A program made the translations under genes and the position numbers. Source: JAVVHH01 sp050954595 (lineage in GTDB: Bacteria; Pseudomonadota; Alphaproteobacteria; Acetobacterales; Acetobacteraceae). Taken from it: 11,982 nucleotides of DNA. The number at the start of each line of letters is the position of its first letter. The stretch's first letter is position 1. The notes under the pieces were generated by a model. The model saw nothing but the letters and a program-made list of their open reading frames with translations, searched no databases and was not told the origin of the DNA. Shown here in pieces: positions 5,235 to 11,982 of this stretch. The stretch lies in NCBI GenBank assembly GCA_050954595.1, contig JBPBQE010000373.1, positions 1 to 11,982 on the forward strand, written 5' to 3'.

Positions 5235-7991
5235 TCAACCGGCGCGTTCAGCCACCAGCTCGCGCCGTGGCGTGAAGCGCTCGAGCACGGCGGGAATGTC
5301 GGCCGCGGGCACGGGGCAGCTGAAGAAGAAGCCTTGAACGTCCTTGCATCGTTCGGCCTCGAGGATCGTGACCTGCTCCTCGCGCTCGACCCCCTCGGCC
5401 AGCGTGGTGATGCCGAGTTCGATGCAAAGGCCGACGATGGCGTGGACGATGGCACGGACGTCGTGACCCGTGCCGAGATCCTGCACAAAGCAGCGGTCGA
5501 TCTTGACTTTGTCGAACGGAAAGCTTCGCAAGTAGCTCAACGACGAGAAGCCGGTGCCGAAGTCGTCGAGTGCGATCGAGACGCCCAGCTTGTGGAGTTG
5601 GGCCAACGTCTCGAGGGTCTCCGCGGCATCCCGCATCAGCACGGTCTCGGTGATCTCCAGCTCGAGTTGTGCGGCCGGCAGCCCGGTGTCGGCCAGAGCG
5701 GCGGCGACGGCGAGCACGAGCCGGCGGTCGCGCACCTGGATCGGCGAGAGATTGACCGCGACCTTCTGCCGGCCGGGCCAAGTCGCCGCCTCGGCACAGG
5801 CGACGCGCAGGGCCCAGACTCCGATCGGCACGATCAACCCGGTTTCCTCGGCTAGTGGAATGAACTCGGTGGGCGAGACAAGCCCACGGGTCGGATGGCG
5901 CCATCGCAGCAACGCCTCGAAGCCGACTACGGAGCGGCACTCCAGCCGCACCAGCGGCTGGTAATGCAGCTCGAACTCGTCCCGGCTGAGCGACAGCATC
6001 AGATCGGCCTCGGTCTGCCGCCGCACCAGCAGGGCCTGGTTCATGTCCGGTGCGAACAGGCGGGCCTGCCTGTACCCGTCGATCTTGGCGGAGTGCAGCG
6101 CGATGTCGGCATGCTTGAGCAGGGTCGCGGCATCCGAGGCATCATCGGGCGCGAGCGCGACGCCGGCACTGATCGATACCGATAGCACGCGCCCGTCGAG
6201 CTCGCAGGGGCGACCCATGTCTTCGATGAGGCTCGTCGCGCGGTTGGCGAGCGTTTCGCGGCTTCCCGGCGCGGCGAAAATGACCGCGAACTCGTCGCCA
6301 CCGATCCGCGCCACGGTGTCCGTGCTGCGGATCGCGCGGCGCAATCTGTCGGCCATCTCCTGCAGCAGGAGGTCGCCGATGCCGTGGCCGAACGTGTCGT
6401 TGATTTCCTTGAAGCGCACGAGGTCGAGGCACATCACGCCGCAGGGTGTCCCGAGTTCGACCAGTTGCAGCGCCGTCACCAGGCGTTCGGTGAACAGCGC
6501 GCGATTGGGTAAGCCGGTCAGCTGATCATGATGCGCCAGAAAGGCGATGTCTGCCTGAGCGCGGCGCTGCTCGGTAATGTCGTCGCACGTGACGATGCAA
6601 CCGCCGCCAGCTGTGGGCTGAAGCTTCAGCAGCAACGTCCGGCCATCGGTCAACGGCAGCGTCGACTGAACTGGCAAGCGGGCAGCCATCATCCGGCGCC
6701 AGGTCGCGATGGTCTGACAGGCATCGCTCGGAGAAATCAGCCGCGACGCCCTGGCCGAGGATAGCAGCCGGGCGCAGGAAGTGCCGGGCTGGGCGACGTC
6801 TCCGAGGCCGAACAGCATCGCAAGTTGCCCGTTGCAGATGATCAACCGTCCGGCATCGTCGATCATGCACAGGCCTTGAGCCATCGTCTCCATCGCGAGG
6901 CCGAACCGCGCATAGTGCTCGCGCAACGCCGATTCACTTCGTGCCCGGTCCTCTGCCGCGCTTCGATCGATTTCAGCCTGGCTCAGCCTGGCCAGGTTTT
7001 GTGACTGGCGGACGCTCAACCACAACACGGACACCAACCCCGCCTCGATCAGCAATGCTGCCATTGCGAGCATGACCGCCTGCATGCGCCATGCAGCTAG
7101 ACTGGCGCTCGAGGTCCGGCTGATGCTGAAGCGGATAGGGAAATGGTCGAGCATCCTGGTCGAAGTCACGCGGTTCATACCGTCGATCGGACTTCTGCCG
7201 CGCAGCACACCGCTCGAGGCCCCACGGTCCGCGATCACTTTGGCTGCAGTGGTCTGGAAGACTTTGCCGATCGACGACGGCCAGGACGGATGACGAAGCA
7301 GCAACATTCCATCGGAGCGGAATTGCGAGAACACGTAATCGCTCGATGGTGAGACCTGTGCATAAAGATGTTCGAAATACGCCAGGTCAACTGCGCCGAG
7401 CACGAGACCGAGAAACTGGCCGTCCGGGGTCGCGATGCGCCGCGCCATGTAGAGAGTCCAGATTCTATCGCCACGATTGGAAACGGGCTGGCTGAGAAAA
7501 CGGTCGAGCGCCGGATTCTCCTTGAGTGTCGTGAAGTAGTCGCGGTCCGATACGCTGACATTCGGAATCGGCCAGAAACGCGAGAAGTTCAGCAACTTGC
7601 CGTTCTGGTCGATGAGCGTGACGGCATTGGTCTGCGGGAGCCCGGTGACCCGGTTCACGAGCGTATCATGAACGGAGCGGGTGCTTGCGTAGGCCACGAA
7701 CTCCTCTTCGGAGGAGATCTTCGCAGAATTGATGTCGTTGATGACGCCTTGTTGCACGATATCGATGGATTGGAGCGCCCGATCCGCCTGGTCTGCCAAG
7801 ACCAGCGACAAGCTCATCAGGTTCTTCTGCGTGGCTTTGATCGAACGATGGTAAAGGTCGTTGATCAGCAACCCGGCCGCGACTGCGATCAGCACGCCGA
7901 GAACGATTCCCAGCCGAATTACGACGCCGACGCGTGGAAGCGCCCCCGCTCGGGCGCCGGGCACATTGCCTGCGCAAGTCGAAGCCGACAT
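5235..7991 (-). CDS. Membrane sensor diguanylate cyclase/phosphodiesterase (dCACHE-PAS-GGDEF-EAL)
   Basis: This 918-residue inner-membrane protein controls cyclic-di-GMP. In order: a transmembrane helix (about 22-44); a periplasmic dCACHE-like sensor (about 45-300) with the typical VSVSDRDYF at 145-153; a second transmembrane helix (about 304-326); a short helical linker; a PAS domain of the PAS_7 kind (about 358-475, METMAQGLCMIDDAGRLIICN); GGDEF; and EAL. The cyclase signature GGDEF is at 564-568, the inhibitory I-site RSTD at 555-558, and substrate residues Asn531 and Asp540 are kept. In the usual DxDxFK motif the second Asp is Val525, while the metal ligand Asp523 remains. The EAL half is complete: EAL 692-694, Asn747, ITE 780-782, DDFGTG 809-814, Lys830, AEGVE 865-869. 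Both activities look possible. The start is an ATG with a weak GGTGA upstream. Confidence 0.95.
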   Translation of the reverse strand: MSASTCAGNVPGARAGALPRVGVVIRLGIVLGVLIAVAAGLLINDLYHRSIKATQKNLMSLSLVLADQADRALQSIDIVQQGVINDINSAKISSEEEFVAYASTRSVHDTLVNRVTGLPQTNAVTLIDQNGKLLNFSRFWPIPNVSVSDRDYFTTLKENPALDRFLSQPVSNRGDRIWTLYMARRIATPDGQFLGLVLGAVDLAYFEHLYAQVSPSSDYVFSQFRSDGMLLLRHPSWPSSIGKVFQTTAAKVIADRGASSGVLRGRSPIDGMNRVTSTRMLDHFPIRFSISRTSSASLAAWRMQAVMLAMAALLIEAGLVSVLWLSVRQSQNLARLSQAEIDRSAAEDRARSESALREHYARFGLAMETMAQGLCMIDDAGRLIICNGQLAMLFGLGDVAQPGTSCARLLSSARASRLISPSDACQTIATWRRMMAARLPVQSTLPLTDGRTLLLKLQPTAGGGCIVTCDDITEQRRAQADIAFLAHHDQLTGLPNRALFTERLVTALQLVELGTPCGVMCLDLVRFKEINDTFGHGIGDLLLQEMADRLRRAIRSTDTVARIGGDEFAVIFAAPGSRETLANRATSLIEDMGRPCELDGRVLSVSISAGVALAPDDASDAATLLKHADIALHSAKIDGYRQARLFAPDMNQALLVRRQTEADLMLSLSRDEFELHYQPLVRLECRSVVGFEALLRWRHPTRGLVSPTEFIPLAEETGLIVPIGVWALRVACAEAATWPGRQKVAVNLSPIQVRDRRLVLAVAAALADTGLPAAQLELEITETVLMRDAAETLETLAQLHKLGVSIALDDFGTGFSSLSYLRSFPFDKVKIDRCFVQDLGTGHDVRAIVHAIVGLCIELGITTLAEGVEREEQVTILEAERCKDVQGFFFSCPVPAADIPAVLERFTPRRELVAERAG

Positions 7992-8061
7992 TCATTCACC
8001 AACTATGTCGGCGCATTAGGCCTGAAACTGGTTAAGGCTCTAATAATCCGCCGGGCTGTGC

Positions 8062-8556
8062 TCAGTCGATGTCGTGGGCCCGTAAGCTGGCCGTTACCCG
8101 CGGGCCACGGCGGGCCGCCTGCACCAGACGGTCGAGCGCGTTAAGGAACGATCCGCGATCGCGCTGGGTCAGCGCGGCGGGGCCGCCGGTCTGGACGCCG
8201 CTTTCCCGCAGGTGCTGCCCGATGGCGCGCCCGGCCAAGGCGCTGCCGATGTTGTCGCCGGTCCACTCGCGACCGTTGAACGCCAGCGCGCGTGCGCCGC
8301 GTTCGAGGCAGCGTGAGGCAAGGGGGATGTCAGCCGTGGTGCAGACGTCCGCCGCGCCGATGCGCTCGGCGATCCAGTCATCGGCCGCATCCGCGCCGGC
8401 CGGCACGATGACCATCTCGACGTTCGGCAAGCCCGGTGCCCGAATCGGGCGCGAGCCGTTGGAGACAACGAAGACCGGCACCTGCAGCCGAGTCGCGACG
8501 CGGAAGATCTCGTCGCGCACCGGGCAGGCATCGGCGTCGATATAGATCGCCGTCAT
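8062..8556 (-). CDS. DUF188 / UPF0178 family protein (YaiI/YqxD-like)
   Basis: 164 residues, typical family length. It opens MTAIYIDADACPVRDEI, the family hallmark with paired acidic residues (Asp7, Asp9) and CP. It also has VVSNGSRPI, the acidic ADAADDWIAERI segment, and TTADIPLA...GARALAFNGREWT. The fold is PIN/NYN-like, which suggests a nuclease, but no activity is firmly established for the family that I know of. It lies seven bases downstream of the DUF3126 gene on the same strand, the last gene of the rph unit. The ribosome-binding site is weak. About 70 bases separate it from the GGDEF-EAL gene; I see no clear terminator there. Confidence 0.93.
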   Translation of the reverse strand: MTAIYIDADACPVRDEIFRVATRLQVPVFVVSNGSRPIRAPGLPNVEMVIVPAGADAADDWIAERIGAADVCTTADIPLASRCLERGARALAFNGREWTGDNIGSALAGRAIGQHLRESGVQTGGPAALTQRDRGSFLNALDRLVQAARRGPRVTASLRAHDID

Positions 8557-8563
8557 GGGTCGG

Positions 8564-8785
8564 CTATTTCTTCGCCGGTGGTAGGTCCTCTTCGAGAATG
8601 GTGATGTGCAGCGCGTAGGAGACTTCGCCGTCCTCGTCGTCGCGGTGGACGGTGCCGAGGAATTCCTTGTCGATGGTGACCTCGACGGAGGCGCCTTTCC
8701 GCTTGGGGACCGGGACTTCGATGCGGGGGTTGCCCAGAACGCGGCGGAGATAGGTCTCCACCCGGGTGATCTCGGTCGGGGTCAT
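8564..8785 (-). CDS. DUF3126 family protein
   Basis: 73 residues, a small acidic protein: MTPTEITRVETYLRRVLGNP, then a PVPKRKGASVEVTIDKEFLGTV strand region and an acidic DDEDGEVSYALHITILEEDL end. The pattern (helix, YLRRxxGNPxIxV, xxxVxIxxEFxGxxxxDDEDGxxSxxxxxxIL) matches DUF3126, a family of alphaproteobacteria with no known function. The start is backed by an AAGGGA ribosome-binding site five bases upstream. It begins 16 bases after rdgB and ends seven before the DUF188 gene, so it is almost certainly co-transcribed with them. Confidence 0.88.
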   Translation of the reverse strand: MTPTEITRVETYLRRVLGNPRIEVPVPKRKGASVEVTIDKEFLGTVHRDDEDGEVSYALHITILEEDLPPAKK

Positions 8786-8801
8786 CTTTTTCCCTTAATG
8801 G

Positions 8802-9407
8802 TCAACGATTGCACGGGAGGCAGGCTGCGAAGAGCTGAGCCATCGCCCGTGCCCGATGGCTGGTAGCATGTTTTTCCGATGGATCGATCTCGCCATAGGT
8901 GCGGTGAGTGCCGGCGGGAATGAAGATCGGGTCATAGCCGAAGCCTCGCGTGCCGCGTGCCGCTGCCGCCACGGTGCCGTCGACCCGGCCGATGAACGTC
9001 GCCGTCTCGCCATCGGGCCAGGCGAGGCAGAGCGCGGAAACGAACCAGGCGCGGCGGTCGGCGACCGTGCCCATCTCATCCTGCACACGCCCGATCGCAG
9101 CGGTGAAGTCCTTCGACGGGCCAGCCCAGCGTGCCGAGAGCACGCCCGGCGCGCCACCGAGGGCGGAAACGCAGAAGCCGGAATCGTCCGCAAGGGCCGG
9201 GCTGCCGGTGCTGGCGGCGGTGAGCGCCTTGATGCGGGCATTGCCGGCGAAGTCCGGCGCATCCTCGGCCGGCTCGGGCAATCCCAGCTCGCCGGCGGAG
9301 ACGGCGTCGAGCGCATAGGGACGCAGCAAATCCTGCATCTCGCGCAGCTTGCCCGGATTATGCGTTGCGATGATGAGGCGGCTGCCGCGCTCGAGCCGGC
9401 GGGTCAC
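8802..9407 (-). CDS. rdgB: dITP/XTP pyrophosphatase (RdgB/HAM1 family)
   Basis: This enzyme hydrolyses non-canonical purine triphosphates (dITP, XTP, ITP) to monophosphates, keeping deaminated bases out of DNA and RNA. 201 residues from a GTG start that overlaps the rph stop by four bases (GTGA), so translation is coupled. Motifs: THNPGK (15-20) for phosphate binding, DFAGNARIKA (52-61), the catalytic ADDSGFCV (73-80), GAPGVLSARWAG, the GFGYDPIF base-pocket loop in the C-terminal third and SHRARAM near the end. All are intact. In many relatives hemW follows; here DUF3126 does. Confidence 0.95.
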   Translation of the reverse strand: MTRRLERGSRLIIATHNPGKLREMQDLLRPYALDAVSAGELGLPEPAEDAPDFAGNARIKALTAASTGSPALADDSGFCVSALGGAPGVLSARWAGPSKDFTAAIGRVQDEMGTVADRRAWFVSALCLAWPDGETATFIGRVDGTVAAAARGTRGFGYDPIFIPAGTHRTYGEIDPSEKHATSHRARAMAQLFAACLPCNR

Positions 9408-10120
9408 CCGCCCAGCGCCTCGCGCTGCAGGGTGAACAGCCTGTCGGTGCCGGTGCGGGCGTGTTTCATCAGTGCCAGGAATTGCTCCTCGGAGAAGGGG
9501 TCCTTCTCGGCAGTGCCCTGGATTTCGACGATGCCGCCGGCCTGCGTCAGCACGAAATTAGCGTCGGCGTCGGCGTTGCTGTCCTCGGCATAATCGAGGT
9601 CAAGCACCGGGTTGCCGTCGACTAGGCCGCAGCTCACGGCCGCGACCTGGCCGGTGATGGGCGAGCGGGCCAGCACGTTGTTGGCCACCAGCTTGCGGAC
9701 AGCCAGCTCGAGCGCGACCCAGGCGCCGGTGATGCTGGCGCAGCGTGTGCCGCCATCGGCGTTCAGCACGTCGCAATCGAGTGTGATCGTGATCTCGCCG
9801 AGCGCCTTGCGGTCGACGACGGCCCGCAGCGCGCGGCCGATCAGGCGCTGGATTTCCTGCGTGCGGCCGGATTGCTTGCCGCGGGCGGCCTCGCGGTCGC
9901 CGCGGGTGTGGGTGGCGCGGGGGAGCATGCCGTATTCGGCGGTGATCCAGCCCTCGCCCTTGCCGCGCAGGAAGGGCGGGACCCGGCCTTCGATGCTAGC
10001 GTTACAGAGCACCTCCGTGCCGCCCATGCGGATCAGGCAGGAGCCTTCGGCGTGATGGGCGAAACCGAGGGTGAAGGAGACGTCGCGAAGCGCGTCGGGA
10101 GCGCGGCCGGAAGGGCGCAT
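9404..10120 (-). CDS. rph: Ribonuclease PH
   Basis: This phosphorolytic 3'-5' exoribonuclease trims tRNA precursors and works as a hexamer. 238 residues, the standard length. Motifs: RPSGRAPDALRDVSFTLGF at the start, GKGEGWITAEYGMLPRATHTR, the basic SGRTQEIQRLIGRALRAVVD phosphate/RNA-binding helix, and the catalytic DCDVLNADGGTRCASITGAW with its acidic residues. It appears complete, with no frameshift. It is the first gene of the minus-strand unit rph-rdgB-DUF3126-DUF188 and is divergent from hrcA. An AGGA lies 11 bases before the ATG, so the ribosome-binding site is distant. Confidence 0.97.
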   Translation of the reverse strand: MRPSGRAPDALRDVSFTLGFAHHAEGSCLIRMGGTEVLCNASIEGRVPPFLRGKGEGWITAEYGMLPRATHTRGDREAARGKQSGRTQEIQRLIGRALRAVVDRKALGEITITLDCDVLNADGGTRCASITGAWVALELAVRKLVANNVLARSPITGQVAAVSCGLVDGNPVLDLDYAEDSNADADANFVLTQAGGIVEIQGTAEKDPFSEEQFLALMKHARTGTDRLFTLQREALGG

Positions 10121-10199
10121 CGTAAGGACAGTCCTGTGCAGGGTGGGGTGGCGTTCCTATAACGATGAATGGGCGACATAGGGAGAGCGAAGGTGCGAG
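10121..10199. promoter_or_regulatory. Divergent rph-hrcA control region without CIRCE
   Basis: This 79-base region must hold the promoters of both genes. TATAAC at 10158-10163 is a reasonable plus-strand -10 for hrcA, with no convincing -35. AAGG (10190-10193) fits a ribosome-binding site six bases before the CTG at 10200. The odd dyad AGGAC-A-GTCCT (10125-10135) covers the rph ribosome-binding region. I looked for the HrcA operator CIRCE (TTAGCACTC-N9-GAGTGCTAA) and found no match, so autoregulation by HrcA is not supported here. Confidence 0.4.
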
Positions 10200-11243
10200 C
10201 TGGTTAGGATCCCGACTGACCTCGATCCGCGCTCGGCCGCCGTGCTGCGCGAGATCGTCGAGCAGTATGTACAGACAGGTGAGCCCGTCGGCAGCCGGAC
10301 GCTGTCGCGGCGGTTGCCGATGGGCGTGTCGGCGGCGACGATCCGCAACGTGATGTCGGACCTGACCGATGCCGGGCTGCTGTTCGCGCCGCATACCAGC
10401 GCGGGGCGACTGCCGACGGAGCGGGGGTTGCGGCTGTTCGTCGATGGGCTGCTGCAATTCGGTGACCTCGGGGAGGACGAGCGGGAGACGATCTCGCGCG
10501 CGCTGGAGTCGCGCGGGCGCAGCCTGCAGGACACGTTGACCGAGACGAGCACGATGCTGGCCGGGCTGGCGGGGGCCGCCGGGCTGGTGATCGCGCCGAA
10601 ATCGGACGGGGCGATCCGGCACATCGACTTCGTGCCGCTGGGGCCCGGCCGGGCGCTGGTGATCCTGGTGGGGGCGGATGGCCAGGTGGAGAACCGGGTG
10701 ATCGAGACGCCGCCAGGTTTGCCGCCGGCAGCACTCCAGCAGGCGGCGAACTACCTGAACTCACGGCTGACCGGGCGGAGCCTGGCGGAGCTGCGGCGCA
10801 CCGTGTCGAGCGAGATGTCGGAAGATCGGACCCATCTGGACGCGCTGACGACGACGGTGGTCGAGGCCGGGCTGGCGATGTGGTCGAGCGAGGGGCGCGG
10901 CGGCTCGCTCATCGTACGCGGGCAAGGCAAGCTGCTGGCCGACGTGACGGCGCTGGAGAGCCTGGGGGCGATCCAGTTGTTGTTCGAGCGGTTGGAGACG
11001 CAAGAGACGATGCTTCGGCTGCTGGAATTGGCGGAGGAGTCCGAGGGCGTGCGGATCTTCATCGGGGCCGAGAGCGGGCTGTTCGGGGCCAGCGGCGTGT
11101 CGATGGTGGTGGCCCCGGCGCGCAATGCGGCGGATCGGATCGTGGGTGCGATCGGGGTGATCGGGCCGACGCGGATCAATTACGGGCGAATCATCCCGGT
11201 GGTGGACTACACGGCGCGGGCGATCGCGCGGCTGCTCGGATAA
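10200..11243 (+). CDS. hrcA: Heat-inducible transcription repressor HrcA
   Basis: HrcA represses groE/dnaK-type heat-shock operons by binding CIRCE. The winged-helix part is clear: AAVLREIVEQYVQTGEPVGS, then SRRLPMGVSAATIRNVMSDL and TDAGLLFAPHTSAGRLPTER. The GAF-like and C-terminal regions follow (HIDFVPLGPGRALVILV, GESGLFG-like, INYGRIIPVVDYTARAIARLLG). The conserved family start lies before the GTG at 10242, because DPRSAAVLREIVEQY forms helix 1. The frame is open back to a TAG at 10179 but has no ATG, GTG or TTG there. CTG at 10200, with AAGG six bases upstream, gives 347 residues, a normal length. If GTG 10242 is used the protein has 333 residues and a clipped first helix. grpE or dnaK do not follow. 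Confidence 0.93.
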   Translation: MVRIPTDLDPRSAAVLREIVEQYVQTGEPVGSRTLSRRLPMGVSAATIRNVMSDLTDAGLLFAPHTSAGRLPTERGLRLFVDGLLQFGDLGEDERETISRALESRGRSLQDTLTETSTMLAGLAGAAGLVIAPKSDGAIRHIDFVPLGPGRALVILVGADGQVENRVIETPPGLPPAALQQAANYLNSRLTGRSLAELRRTVSSEMSEDRTHLDALTTTVVEAGLAMWSSEGRGGSLIVRGQGKLLADVTALESLGAIQLLFERLETQETMLRLLELAEESEGVRIFIGAESGLFGASGVSMVVAPARNAADRIVGAIGVIGPTRINYGRIIPVVDYTARAIARLLG

Positions 11244-11297
11244 CTAACATGCATCACGTTGTGCGGCGGTAGCGAAACATACCGAACGGAAGTGTGA

Positions 11298-11687
11298 ATG
11301 CTCCGTTGTCTCATCATGGAGTTTTTCAATCCTCGCTGTCTACTTTTAGTAGAAGACGATCCTCTCGTGCGTGAAACGGTCGCGGCCATGCTCGAGGACG
11401 AGGGTTTCGAGGTCGTCGAGGCCGCCGACGCCGATGCTGCGATAGCGTTGGTGCGTGGTGGACTGGAGGCATCGTTGATCGTGACCGACGTGGATCTCGG
11501 CGTTGGTCCCAGCGGTGCGGAACTGGCCGATAAGATGCGGCATCTGCGTCCGGACATGCGGATCATCTTCATCACCGGCCGGCTGTCATCCTTGGCTGAT
11601 CGCGACGTCAGCGACCACGAGGCGATTTTACCGAAGCCGTTTGCTAGCGAGGCGTTATCAAAGTTGGTGCGTCGGATGACGAGTTAG
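11298..11687 (+). CDS. Single-domain response regulator (receiver only)
   Basis: 129 residues comprising one CheY-like receiver domain with no output domain. Motifs: the acidic pocket LLLVEDD (Glu19, Asp20, Asp21), the phospho-acceptor Asp64 in LIVTDVDLG, the switch Thr93 in IIFITGR, and the conserved Lys113 in LPKPF. All residues needed for phosphorylation are present. GGAAG five bases before the ATG at 11298 supports that start; an ATG at 11316 is the alternative. Such receivers usually work in phosphorelays or with hybrid histidine kinases; none is in the window. It lies 54 bases after hrcA, with a visibly less GC-rich coding sequence than its neighbours. Confidence 0.92.
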   Translation: MLRCLIMEFFNPRCLLLVEDDPLVRETVAAMLEDEGFEVVEAADADAAIALVRGGLEASLIVTDVDLGVGPSGAELADKMRHLRPDMRIIFITGRLSSLADRDVSDHEAILPKPFASEALSKLVRRMTS

Positions 11688-11766
11688 CCGCTCGGCAAAT
11701 AGAAGTAGCTGCTTCAGATGCGTATATAGCTTTAGCATCAAGGGTGACGACGTCTCATCGTTATTG

Positions 11767-11817
11767 GCGGTAATCTTCAGACTGACCGTGACCGCCTCAA
11801 GATTACCGCTTAATTTT
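11767..11817 (+). terminator. Probable intrinsic terminator after the receiver gene
   Basis: GCGGTAATCTT (11767-11777) and AAGATTACCGC (11799-11809) are a perfect 11-bp inverted repeat, followed at once by TTAATTTT (11810-11817). The loop is 21 bases, longer than usual for an intrinsic terminator. It lies about 80 bases after the stop of the response regulator. If not a terminator, it could be a regulator binding site. Confidence 0.5.
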
Positions 11818-11879
11818 CTGCCGAGAACGATTCGGCCAATGGTCTAACTGTCACCAGCATCGTCATCTGCCATCTTCAC

Positions 11880-11915
11880 CTCCGTTCTTCCCGGCTTTCG
11901 CGACCTCGAACGGAG
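11880..11915. repeat. Inverted repeat CTCCGTTC / GAACGGAG
   Basis: CTCCGTTC (11880-11887) and GAACGGAG (11908-11915) are perfect 8-base arms around a 20-base spacer. A CGAACGGA core also occurs just upstream of the receiver gene (11283-11290), so the half-site may be shared by two control regions. No T-run follows. The role is unknown. Confidence 0.35.
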
Positions 11916-11982
11916 TTGAGGGTCAAGTCTGTCCAATGCAGTGTAGGAACATTACGATACAATAACTTAATGGCCGTCCAGC

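Larger units (their letters stand above)
11688..11982. other. Gene-free low-GC region
   Basis: No convincing coding frame on either strand. Two 60-base lines I counted are about 45-47% G+C, well below the coding DNA to the left. It contains two inverted repeats (described separately), an imperfect dyad GAAGTAGCTGCTTC (11702-11715) and a good -10-like TACAAT (11958-11963) without a matching -35. The ATG at 11970 has no ribosome-binding site, and its frame runs off the window. Confidence 0.5.

Noticed and set aside
5223..6185. Plus-strand frames opposite the GGDEF-EAL gene
   Set aside because: The minus strand has complete EAL and GGDEF catalytic motifs. The plus-strand frames show no family features.
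10125..10135. AGGAC-A-GTCCT dyad as an HrcA operator or hairpin
   Set aside because: It is only 5+5 bases with a single-base centre, which cannot fold as a hairpin, and it has no similarity to CIRCE. Recorded only as part of the divergent region.
11970..11982. ATG at 11970 as the start of a gene leaving the window
   Set aside because: Only four codons are visible, no ribosome-binding site precedes it, and the TACAAT upstream has no -35.
1..11982. CRISPR array, tRNA/rRNA genes, insertion sequences, toxin-antitoxin or defence modules
   Set aside because: No regularly spaced repeats, no tRNA-like cloverleaf or rRNA sequence that I recognise, no transposase-like protein, and no paired small toxin/antitoxin frames were seen.

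Overview
The window reads as a stretch of high-GC chromosome from an alphaproteobacterium, most likely Rhodospirillales and possibly Acetobacteraceae. The evidence is strongly GC-ending codon use, the hrcA / rph / rdgB neighbourhood, a DUF3126 protein (a family I know from Alphaproteobacteria), split-off urease accessory genes and a DUF5648-type remnant. The species cannot be named from the sequence.

Layout. (1) 1-1092: a tiny secreted His-rich protein (99-263) closed by a perfect 12-bp hairpin, then an unrecognised protein (342-1046) whose C-terminus runs through short interspersed repeats. (2) 1093-3365: a glutathione S-transferase on the minus strand, divergent from a tightly coupled plus-strand unit, ureF-ureG-unknown. 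The three genes overlap by 4 nt each, and the third seems to lack a canonical start codon. (3) 3350-5230: the tail of a decayed DUF5648 protein, an Hsp70-family ATPase domain with no substrate-binding domain (minus), and a divergent 67-residue unknown protein. (4) 5235-7991: a membrane sensor with GGDEF and EAL domains for cyclic-di-GMP turnover (minus). (5) 8062-10120: a compact minus-strand unit transcribed rph > rdgB > DUF3126 > DUF188. (6) 10200-11243: hrcA, divergent from rph, apparently with a non-AUG start. (7) 11298-11687: a stand-alone response-regulator receiver, followed by about 295 bases of gene-free, clearly lower-GC DNA with two inverted repeats.

Functionally, UreF and UreG load nickel into urease, but no urease structural genes or ureD/ureE are here. 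RNase PH and RdgB are RNA-processing and nucleotide-pool housekeeping enzymes. HrcA is the heat-shock repressor, but no CIRCE operator, grpE or dnaK lies beside it. The GGDEF-EAL protein and the receiver are signalling parts whose partners are outside the window.

I see no mobile element, CRISPR, RNA gene or phage module, and no convincing undescribed multi-gene system. The points most worth a second look are the two probable non-AUG starts, the His-rich secreted peptide with a palindrome in its leader, the DUF5648 remnant, the orphan ureFG unit and the low-GC right end.
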